Source of the DNA: RH-AL1 sp964245015
GTDB lineage: Bacteria; Pseudomonadota; Alphaproteobacteria; Rhizobiales; Beijerinckiaceae
Assembly (NCBI GenBank): GCA_964245015.1
Contig: CAXTMA010000098.1
Coordinates: forward strand, 1 to 13,237
DNA: 13,237 bases
Reading direction: 5' to 3'
The notes beneath the pieces are model-generated. The model ran no database searches, was not told where the DNA came from, and saw only the letters and a program-made list of their open reading frames with translations. The position numbers and the translations under genes were made by a program. Below, piece after piece: positions 1-4,936 of this stretch (position 1 is the stretch's first letter; each line of letters starts with the position of its first letter).

Positions 1-151
1 CCTTGCGGGAGATGGCGAGCGCATCGAACTCGCGCATAGGGCCGAGGACCGCGCCATCTTCGCCCGCGGGGCCTTGCGGGCCGCGCTGTGGGGACATGGC
101 CGCAAGCCCGGCCTGTTTTCCATGGCCGACGTGGTCGGCCTGCCCGATTGA
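1..151 (+). CDS. dapB: 4-hydroxy-tetrahydrodipicolinate reductase, C-terminal fragment
   Basis: This is the last 49 residues of DapB, read in the frame starting at base 2 and ending at TGA 149-151; the 5' part lies outside the window. DapB reduces 4-hydroxy-tetrahydrodipicolinate with NAD(P)H in the cytoplasmic lysine and diaminopimelate pathway. The fragment carries the typical DapB C-terminus: a GERIEL strand, then RAEDRAIFARGALRAA, and the closing helix with KPGLFSMADVVGL. That end is characteristic of the family, so the call is good although the nucleotide-binding N-terminus is not seen. The gene lies 90 bp upstream of gpmA in the same orientation, an arrangement I recall from other Hyphomicrobiales, and the two may share a transcript. 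Confidence 0.9.
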   Translation, partial: LAGDGERIELAHRAEDRAIFARGALRAALWGHGRKPGLFSMADVVGLPD

Positions 152-241
152 AGTCCGGCCGTGCGCTCCCGGCTGATGGTCGCTCCGGTTCGAGACACTT
201 GCCGCCAGCCTTTGACGGTGGCGCTGGAAGGAACGTGAAGC

Positions 242-901
242 ATGCCCCGCACCCTTGTTCTGCTGCGCCACGGCCAAAGCGAGTGGAACCTGCAGAACCT
301 GTTCACCGGCTGGAAGGACCCCGGCCTGACGCAGCGCGGCTACGATGAGGCCAGGGCTGCCGGGCTGGCGCTGAAGAGGGCGGGCCTTCGCTTCGACCGG
401 GCCTTCGCGTCCGATCTCGGACGGGCGCAGGAAACGCTGAAGACGGCACAGGTCGCGCTCGGCCTGGACTTGAAGCCGATCATCACCAAGGCGATGCGCG
501 AGCGCGACTACGGCGACCTGTCCGGCCTCAACAAGGATGAGGCACGCGAGAAGTGGGGCGAGGAGCAGGTCAGGATCTGGCGTCGGTCCTATGACGTGCC
601 GCCGCCCGGCGGGGAAAGTCTGCGCGATACGGTCGCCCGCGTGCTTCCCTATTACTGTCAGGCGATCCTGCCCTGCGTGCTGCGCGGCGAGTCGGTGCTG
701 GTCACCGCTCACGGCAACAGCCTGCGCGCGCTCGTAATGGTGCTGGACGGCCTCAATGCGAAGACCATCCCAACCGTTGAGATCCAGACCGGCGTTCCCC
801 TGGTCTACGAGATCGGCCCCGACGCGATCATGACGTCGAAGAAGGTCATGGAGCCGGAGATTGAGCCGCGTCAGCCCGACGATGTGCTACCCCGCGGCTA
901 G
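242..901 (+). CDS. gpmA: 2,3-bisphosphoglycerate-dependent phosphoglycerate mutase
   Basis: The enzyme interconverts 3-phosphoglycerate and 2-phosphoglycerate in cytoplasmic glycolysis and gluconeogenesis. The 219-residue protein has the histidine-phosphatase fold signature: LRHGQSEWN with phospho-acceptor His10, then FTGWKDPGLT, Arg61 in SDLGRAQET, Glu87 in RERDYG, and the second active-site His157 in TAHGNSLRAL. It lacks the roughly 25-residue insertion found before the ESL motif in the E. coli enzyme (about 250 residues), which is usual for the short rhizobial form. The start is supported by GGAAGGA at 226-232, nine bases before the ATG. It follows dapB in the same orientation. A perfect palindrome (CGGCTAGCCG, 895-904) overlaps the stop codon, but it has no T-run and is not a clear terminator. 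Confidence 0.96.
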   Translation: MPRTLVLLRHGQSEWNLQNLFTGWKDPGLTQRGYDEARAAGLALKRAGLRFDRAFASDLGRAQETLKTAQVALGLDLKPIITKAMRERDYGDLSGLNKDEAREKWGEEQVRIWRRSYDVPPPGGESLRDTVARVLPYYCQAILPCVLRGESVLVTAHGNSLRALVMVLDGLNAKTIPTVEIQTGVPLVYEIGPDAIMTSKKVMEPEIEPRQPDDVLPRG

Positions 902-910
902 CCGAACAGG

Positions 911-936
911 GGAACGATCCAAGGCGACGACCTGTT
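911..936 (+). promoter_or_regulatory. Candidate EcfG-type general-stress promoter upstream of the receiver/NepR-like gene
   Basis: GGAAC at 911-915 is followed after 17 bases by TGTT (933-936). EcfG/RpoE2 promoters of alphaproteobacteria have GGAAC, a 16-17 base spacer and a CGTT-like -10 element in which the TT is best conserved. The same GGAAC-N17-TGTT arrangement occurs before rpoH2 in this window. Transcription would start near 943, leaving a leader of about 195 bases before the ATG at 1139. The 237-base gap between gpmA and that gene holds this motif and a short hairpin; I see no convincing small gene in it. Confidence 0.4.
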
Positions 937-1105
937 ATTAATAGTCACTGATTGCGGCGGCTTGGGACGAACGCGAGGCTCGCCATGCTTCCGATGTCGC
1001 GAGGTCTGCGGTATCGCAAGGTCCGCCAGGTGACGTTTCCTCGCCGGCACCGGCGGTCGGCCTGCTCCAGGCAAGGTCGATGTGGTTCACATGTCAAGCG
1101 AGCAG

Positions 1106-1125
1106 GCGGACGCCAAGACGTCCGC
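1106..1125 (+). other. Hairpin just before the ribosome binding site of the receiver gene
   Basis: A perfect 7-bp inverted repeat, GCGGACG (1106-1112) and CGTCCGC (1119-1125), encloses a 6-base loop. It ends two bases before the Shine-Dalgarno sequence GGAGG (1128-1132), which stands six bases before the ATG at 1139. In the mRNA this hairpin would sit against the ribosome binding site and could affect initiation. No regulator is identified, and a chance GC-rich stem is possible. Confidence 0.4.
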
Positions 1126-1138
1126 TTGGAGGTGAAGA

Positions 1139-1669
1139 ATGGCGCATCTCGAAATCCTTCTGGTCGATGACGACCCCCTGATCCGCCACGTCATCGCCGA
1201 CGAACTGGAAGAAGTCGGGCATTTCGTGACGACTGCGGTCGGACCTGAGGCGGCGTTGGAAACCCTGCACGACCATGGCGACTTCGATCTCGTTCTGATC
1301 GATTACACGATGCCAGGCATGTCGGGTGGCGAGCTCGCTCGCCATATCCGCGGCCGCGACCCTGCAGCTCGCCTCGCCATCCTGACCGGCCATCCCAATC
1401 TACCTGACGAACAACCTTGCCCGGTACTGACCAAAGGCATGCGGATGAGCGAACTGGTCAAGGCCATCGAGGCGGTCGCGGCCGGGCACGCCGTATCGCT
1501 TGCCCACGACGCGACCTCGACGCGCATCGACCTTCTCGTCGATCAGATGTCGACGAAGCCGACGGTCGGCGGCGTGCGAGGCGGCATGGGCGCGACCTAC
1601 GAGACGCCGACCGAGGAAGCCATGCCCGATGCCTTCGCGTCGCTCCTCGAACGTCTGCCCAATAAATGA
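1139..1669 (+). CDS. Receiver-domain protein with a NepR-like C-terminal tail
   Basis: Residues 1-115 form a response-regulator receiver domain: acidic triad DDD at 10-12, phospho-acceptor Asp55 in LVLIDYTMPGMSGGEL, Thr83 in LTGH, and Lys99 in VLTKGMRMSEL. Gly follows this Lys, where most receivers have Pro. There is no DNA-binding or enzymatic output domain. Instead a tail of about 60 residues ends in a segment resembling the NepR anti-sigma factor: Tyr154, Glu160, Pro163, Asp164, Phe166, Leu169, Leu170 and Leu173 match the NepR pattern Y-x5-E-P-x-P-D-R-F-x2-LL-x2-L in spacing. The Arg of NepR's DRF is Ala here, and the presumed first helix is Gly-rich. The receiver call is firm; the NepR call is by eye. 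If right, the protein may bind EcfG or PhyR. The start has a strong GGAGG six bases upstream. The gene stands alone, convergent with grpE. Confidence 0.9.
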   Translation: MAHLEILLVDDDPLIRHVIADELEEVGHFVTTAVGPEAALETLHDHGDFDLVLIDYTMPGMSGGELARHIRGRDPAARLAILTGHPNLPDEQPCPVLTKGMRMSELVKAIEAVAAGHAVSLAHDATSTRIDLLVDQMSTKPTVGGVRGGMGATYETPTEEAMPDAFASLLERLPNK

Positions 1670-1683
1670 TCAGGCTCGCCTGA
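1670..1683. terminator. Weak candidate bidirectional terminator between the receiver gene and grpE
   Basis: TCAGG (1670-1674) and CCTGA (1679-1683) form a 5-bp stem with a CTCG tetraloop directly after the receiver gene stop codon. Reading leftward, towards the receiver gene, the stem is followed by an A/T-rich stretch (TCATTTATT), so it could serve grpE transcripts. There is no proper U-tract in the rightward direction. The stem is short and the call is tentative. Confidence 0.25.
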
Positions 1684-1742
1684 GCGGAGCTTCCTGCGGT
1701 TGCTCGGCTCGAAGCGGCGCGTCCGCGCAAGGCCAAGCTTTC

Positions 1743-2360
1743 TCAGTTCGGTTTAAGTGGATCGGCCTTGGGACCACCGCGCGACACGCCGACCTTGGCC
1801 GGACGTAGAACCCGCTCGCCGATCGCGAAGCCTTGTTCCACGACCTGCATCACCGTTCCCGCCGGTACGCTCTCGTCGGGCACCTCGAACAGGGCCTCGT
1901 GCATGTTGGGGTCGAAGCGCTTGCCCTGTGGTTCCAGCTTCTTCACACCGAAACGCGCCAGCCGGGACAGGAAGTCCCGCTCGGTCAGCTCGATGCCCTG
2001 AATGAAGCTTTTCACCTGGGGATCCGCCGCCTCGCGCGCATCCGGCGGCACGGCTTCCAGCGCGCGGCGCAGGTTGTCGGCAAAGGTCAGCATGTCGCGC
2101 GCGAAGGAGGTGACGCCATAGGCTTTGGCGTCGGTGACCTCGCGCTCGGTCCGCCGTCGCAGGTTCTCCATGTCGGCAAGGGTGCGCAGCGAGCGATCCT
2201 TCAGCTCGACGTTCTCGGCCTGCAACGCTTCAAGAACCTTGAAGGGATCGGGTTCGGCGGTCGCCGCGGCACGAGCGCCGGAACCATCGGGCACGCCGTT
2301 TCCGTTCGCGCCATCGATGTGATCCTGGCTGTTCACGTGGTCTTCGCTATGCTCGTTCAT
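1743..2360 (-). CDS. grpE: Nucleotide exchange factor GrpE
   Basis: GrpE is the cytoplasmic co-chaperone that releases ADP from DnaK. The 205-residue protein has the usual plan: a polar, variable N-terminus (about 1-40), a long coiled-coil helix (about 40-110) containing RTLADMENLRRRTEREV, and a C-terminal beta head with FDPNMHEALFEVP, GTVMQVVEQGF and RVLRPAKVGVS. Length and motifs are normal. The start codon has GAAGG only three bases upstream, a short spacing. In many relatives grpE follows hrcA; here the upstream gene is the divergent mop, so grpE seems to have its own promoter. It ends convergent with the receiver-domain gene, 73 bases away. Confidence 0.97.
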   Translation of the reverse strand: MNEHSEDHVNSQDHIDGANGNGVPDGSGARAAATAEPDPFKVLEALQAENVELKDRSLRTLADMENLRRRTEREVTDAKAYGVTSFARDMLTFADNLRRALEAVPPDAREAADPQVKSFIQGIELTERDFLSRLARFGVKKLEPQGKRFDPNMHEALFEVPDESVPAGTVMQVVEQGFAIGERVLRPAKVGVSRGGPKADPLKPN

Positions 2361-2394
2361 GGGCCTTCGGGAGTCTGCCGCGGGTCGCGGTCAC

Positions 2395-2423
2395 ATATCA
2401 GTTTTGCCGCCGGGAATATCAAG
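2395..2423 (-). promoter_or_regulatory. Candidate heat-shock (RpoH-like) promoter of grpE
   Basis: On the minus strand CTTGAT (2423-2418) is followed after 16 bases by CTGATAT (2401-2395). The CTTG core and the C..AT.T pattern resemble RpoH promoters (CTTGAA ... CCCATnT), though two of the three C positions are not matched. Transcription would begin near 2388, about 28 bases before the grpE start codon. The position is very suitable, and grpE is a classic RpoH target, but the -10 match is partial. Confidence 0.4.
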
Positions 2424-2484
2424 CTGACGGCTCGACATCGCCGGCTCGTCGACGCGTAGCCACGCCGGATGCCGCAAGACGCCG

Positions 2485-2513
2485 GTCCCGTATCATGCGA
2501 TAGCGAGCGGGAC
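2485..2513. other. Nested inverted repeat upstream of mop
   Basis: GTCCCG (2485-2490) pairs with CGGGAC (2508-2513). Inside it, TATC (2491-2494) pairs with GATA (2499-2502) around ATGC. The left arms are contiguous and the right arms are separated by GCGAG. It lies in the divergent grpE-mop region and could be an operator or an RNA hairpin in the mop leader. It does not match the ModE consensus well enough to name a regulator. Confidence 0.35.
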
Positions 2514-2529
2514 TGACAACCGGCGATCC

Positions 2530-2589
2530 CGTCCTGCGCCAAGCCGTCCTGCGCCAAGTCGTCTTGCGCCAAGCCGTCTTGCGCCAATC
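2530..2589. repeat. Four tandem copies of a 15-bp repeat before mop
   Basis: Four head-to-tail 15-bp units begin at 2530, 2545, 2560 and 2575, with consensus CGTCYTGCGCCAAGY. Units 1-2 have CC and units 3-4 have CT at positions 4-5, and the last unit ends ATC. The array stops 17 bases before the mop start codon, so it lies in the mop leader or promoter-proximal DNA. The open frame through it on the minus strand is not a credible gene. Function is unknown; slippage-generated DNA or repeated protein-binding sites are both possible. Confidence 0.9.
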
Positions 2590-2606
2590 GATGCGAAAGG
2601 TCTGCG

Positions 2607-2819
2607 ATGAAGATTTCCGCCCGCAACAAGCTCCGTGGAACAGTGCTGGAGATCCACAAGGGTGCCACCACCTCGCACGTCGTCCTGGAGATCGGTCGGG
2701 GCGAAAAGCTGTTTGCCTCCATCACCAATGAGGCGGTGGCGGAGTTGGGTTTGGAGAAGGGCAAGGTGGCCATGGCGATCGTCAAGGCGTCCGATGTGAT
2801 GATCGCCGTGGACGATTGA
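2607..2819 (+). CDS. Molbindin-type molybdopterin/molybdate-binding protein (single Mop domain)
   Basis: This 70-residue protein is a single Mop (TOBE-type) domain. It starts MKISARNKLRGTVLEIHKG, followed by the TTSHVVLEIGRGEKLFASITNEAV strand-turn segment, a short helix with LGLEKGK, and the closing VAMAIVKASDVMIAVDD. Proteins of this kind oligomerise and store or buffer molybdate in the cytoplasm. The length is that of the family. AAAGG at 2596-2600 is six bases before the ATG. No molybdate transporter or molybdenum enzyme lies nearby, so the gene stands alone between divergent grpE and a convergent PHA-region gene. The 15-bp repeat array directly upstream is unusual. Confidence 0.93.
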   Translation: MKISARNKLRGTVLEIHKGATTSHVVLEIGRGEKLFASITNEAVAELGLEKGKVAMAIVKASDVMIAVDD

Positions 2820-2830
2820 TCGGCTGACGA

Positions 2831-2857
2831 CCCGAGCAGGCCGGGGACCAGCTCGGG
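2831..2857. terminator. Hairpin between convergent mop and PHA-region genes
   Basis: CCCGAGC (2831-2837) and GCTCGGG (2851-2857) form a perfect 7-bp GC-rich stem with a 13-base loop. It lies 11 bases after the mop stop codon and 18 bases beyond the convergent gene ending at 2876. The position suits a bidirectional terminator, but neither side has a T-run, so an intrinsic terminator is not proven. Confidence 0.35.
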
Positions 2858-2875
2858 AAAGCGTCGCCGTGAGCG

Positions 2876-3202
2876 TCAAGCCTTCTTGGTCGTCCCAATG
2901 CGCAGCGTGTCCTTGGCGTTGGACTTGAGGAGCCCTTCCACCTTGCCGGCCATCGCCGCCAGCAGCCAGGGCAGGTGGATCTCGACGCGGATGTTGGCCG
3001 GCTGAACCTCGATCTCCGCCGTCGCCGTCTGGCCGATGGCGCTGGCGCGCAGATGCGCGACGTCGCCGACCCAGGCCAGCTCGGCACGCCCGACCTTGTC
3101 GATGTACTGCGTCTTCAACAAGTCGAAGCGTTCGCTGATCCGCTTCTTGGCCTCCGGCACGCTCAGCTCGTGCGGGAAGCTCATGGTAATCGATCGCGAC
3201 AT
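2876..3202 (-). CDS. Putative polyhydroxyalkanoic acid system protein, copy 1
   Basis: This 108-residue protein matches the small family described as putative polyhydroxyalkanoic acid system or PHA granule-region proteins (PHA_gran_rgn type). Its exact biochemical role is not established. Visible family features are the start MSRSITMSFPHELSVPEAKKRI, the YIDKVGRAELAWVGD segment, alternating beta strands and a C-terminal LPWLLAAMAGKVEGLL helix. I chose the ATG at 3202 over the upstream one at 3226 because family members begin at this point and GGAG lies about nine bases before it. It follows a paralogue (3303-3659) in the same direction after 100 bases. No PHA synthase or phasin is in the window. 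Confidence 0.8.
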   Translation of the reverse strand: MSRSITMSFPHELSVPEAKKRISERFDLLKTQYIDKVGRAELAWVGDVAHLRASAIGQTATAEIEVQPANIRVEIHLPWLLAAMAGKVEGLLKSNAKDTLRIGTTKKA

Positions 3203-3237
3203 CGGGACGGTCTCCGGATGGCACAAGACTTAGGTGT

Positions 3238-3264
3238 TCGCCGCCGGACCGGAAGAGGCGGCGA
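3238..3264. other. Hairpin between the two PHA-region paralogues
   Basis: TCGCCGCC (3238-3245) and GGCGGCGA (3257-3264) form a perfect 8-bp inverted repeat around an 11-base loop. It lies in the 100-base spacer between the two leftward paralogues. No T-run follows on the minus strand, so it looks more like an mRNA stability or attenuation hairpin than a full terminator. This is inference from structure only. Confidence 0.4.
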
Positions 3265-3302
3265 GGGCTAAGCCGCTGCGATGGGCCGCTGACGAGGGAT
3301 CG

Positions 3303-3659
3303 TCAACCCGCCGGATGCAAGGCATCGGCATTGCCCCGGATCAGCGACTCCAGGAACCCGGCCAGCGGCGCGAGCAGCAAGGGCAGGACGATCTCGATCC
3401 TGAGATCGTGCCCGGTGACGGCGAGCGTGGCCGTGCCCTTCTGCCCGAGCGTCGTCGCCCAGGCATGGCCGACGCAGGCATGGCCGACGCTCGCCTGATC
3501 CACATTCGAGGGAGCCGCATCCTCGGTCCAGATCAGCTCGGCGGCCCCGATCCGGTCGATATAGGCGTCCTTCAAAGCAGCGAAGCGGGCAGCGATCTGC
3601 GCCTTGACGCGTTCGGCGCCGAGATCGTGCCGGGAGGTGATGACGATGGTGCGGGCCAT
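3303..3659 (-). CDS. Putative polyhydroxyalkanoic acid system protein, copy 2 with an insertion
   Basis: This 118-residue protein is a paralogue of the downstream gene. Both share the plan (M-x2-TI-x-I-x3-HDL start, YIDRIGAAELIW segment, C-terminal IEIVLPLLLAPLAGFLESL), and both carry YID-(K/R)-(V/I)-G-x-AEL-x-W. Between the AELIW segment and the GTATLAV strand this copy has about 15 extra residues containing VGHACVGHAW, produced by a perfect 15-bp tandem duplication. GAGGA lies eight bases before the ATG. It begins 46 bases after the pgk stop codon with no obvious terminator between, so it may be read from the gap-pgk transcript. Function in PHA metabolism is inferred from the family name only. 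Confidence 0.75.
   Translation of the reverse strand: MARTIVITSRHDLGAERVKAQIAARFAALKDAYIDRIGAAELIWTEDAAPSNVDQASVGHACVGHAWATTLGQKGTATLAVTGHDLRIEIVLPLLLAPLAGFLESLIRGNADALHPAG
3461..3490. repeat. Perfect 15-bp tandem duplication inside a coding region
   Basis: AGGCATGGCCGACGC occurs twice head to tail (3461-3475 and 3476-3490) with no mismatch. The length is a multiple of three, so the reading frame of the host gene is kept and the protein gains a repeated VGHA(C/W) motif. The perfect identity suggests a recent slippage event. Confidence 0.95.
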
Positions 3660-3705
3660 GGGCCGGATCCTCAGCGGCTAATACCAGCACCTAACCGCGG
3701 GAGGG

Positions 3706-4935
3706 TTAACGATCGTCTGCCGACTCCCGGCCAGCCCGCAGCGCGTCGACGCCGGGCAGGCTCTTGCCTTCGAGCCATTCGAGGAAGGCGCCGCCGGCGG
3801 TGGACAGGTAGGTGAAGTCGGAGCCGACGCCGGCGTGGTTGAGCGCCGCCACCGTGTCGCCGCCCCCTGCGATCGTCTTCAGCCGGCCGGCCACAGTCAG
3901 CGCGGCGGCGGCCTGCGCCACCCGCACCGTGCCGCGATCGAAGGGCGCGATCTCGAAGGCGCCGACGGGACCGTTCCACACCAGCGTGCGGACGTCCTGC
4001 AGCAGAGCCTCGACGCGGGCGACGGTGAGCGGACCGACGTCGAGGATCATCCTGTCAGCCGGCACCGCGTCGATCGCCACCGTTTCGTCCGGCGCCCCGG
4101 CCTCGAAGCGAGCGGCCACGACGGCATCGACCGGGAGCACCAGTTGGCAGCCGGCCCGATCCGCCTGGACGATGATGTTTCGGGCCGTGTCGGCCATCTC
4201 CTTCTCGCAAAGCGAAGTGCCGACCCCGACGCCCTGCGCGAAGAGGAAGGTGTTGGCCATGCCGCCGCCGATGACGAGCATGTCGACGCGCGCCACCAGA
4301 TTGCCGAGCAGGTCGAGCTTGGTCGACACCTTGGCGCCGCCGACCACCGCCGCCAGCGGGCGCTCGGGCGCCTCAAGGGCTTGCGTCAAGGCGTCGATCT
4401 CGGCCTGCATGGTGCGCCCGGCATAGGCCGGCAGCACGTGGGCGAGGCCCTCCGTGGAGGCATGGGCGCGGTGCGCCGCCGAGAAGGCGTCGTTGACGTA
4501 GACGTCGCCGAGCTTCGCCAAGGCCGCGACGAAAGCCGGCTCGTTGGCCGTCTCGCCGGAATGGAAGCGGGTGTTCTCCAGCAGGGCGACGTCGCCATCG
4601 CCGAGGGCAGCGACGGCGGCCTCGGCGTGCGGCCCGATGCAGTCGTCGACGAAGGTGACGGTGCGGCCGAGTTCCCGCTCAAGTGCGACCGCCAGCGGCT
4701 CCAGCGAGCTTTTCGCCTCGAAGGTGTTCTTGGGGCGGCCGAAGTGGGCGAGCAGCACCACTCTGCCACCCTTTTCCGCAAGTTCCCGGATCGTGGGGAC
4801 CACGCGGGTGATGCGGGTGAGGTCGGACACGACACCCTTCGACATCGGCACGTTGAGGTCGACGCGCACCAGCACGCGCTTGCCGTGCAGGTCGCCGAGC
4901 TGATCCAGGGCCTGGATCATTGCTCCGCCCGCCAT
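3706..4935 (-). CDS. pgk: Phosphoglycerate kinase
   Basis: The enzyme transfers phosphate between 1,3-bisphosphoglycerate and ADP in cytoplasmic glycolysis and gluconeogenesis. The 409-residue protein shows the family landmarks in order: RVDLNVP (24-30), the HFGRPK substrate-binding loop (64-69), LLENTRFHSGE, NDAFSAAHRAHAST, VVGGAKVSTKLDLL, IGGGMANTFL, VWNGPVGAFE, and the glycine-rich GGGDT loop (357-361), followed by FTYLSTAGGAFLEWLEG. The length is normal. The ATG at 4935 has GGAAGG nine bases upstream; an in-frame ATG at 4920 is the alternative. Only one base separates this ATG from the gap stop codon, so pgk is translated from the gap transcript and probably coupled to it. Confidence 0.98.
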   Translation of the reverse strand: MAGGAMIQALDQLGDLHGKRVLVRVDLNVPMSKGVVSDLTRITRVVPTIRELAEKGGRVVLLAHFGRPKNTFEAKSSLEPLAVALERELGRTVTFVDDCIGPHAEAAVAALGDGDVALLENTRFHSGETANEPAFVAALAKLGDVYVNDAFSAAHRAHASTEGLAHVLPAYAGRTMQAEIDALTQALEAPERPLAAVVGGAKVSTKLDLLGNLVARVDMLVIGGGMANTFLFAQGVGVGTSLCEKEMADTARNIIVQADRAGCQLVLPVDAVVAARFEAGAPDETVAIDAVPADRMILDVGPLTVARVEALLQDVRTLVWNGPVGAFEIAPFDRGTVRVAQAAAALTVAGRLKTIAGGGDTVAALNHAGVGSDFTYLSTAGGAFLEWLEGKSLPGVDALRAGRESADDR

Positions 4936-4936
4936 G

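Noticed and set aside
952..1170. Small frame of 72 codons in the gpmA-receiver gap
   Set aside because: No ribosome binding site, Arg-rich shadow-like composition, and it runs into the receiver gene.
2530..2589. CRISPR array
   Set aside because: The 15-bp units are directly adjacent with no spacers and there are no cas genes.
2493..3224. Minus-strand frame running through the 15-bp repeats and opposite mop
   Set aside because: It overlaps mop and the PHA-region gene in other frames. The repeated Gly-Ala-Arg-Leu pattern is only the translation of the DNA repeat.
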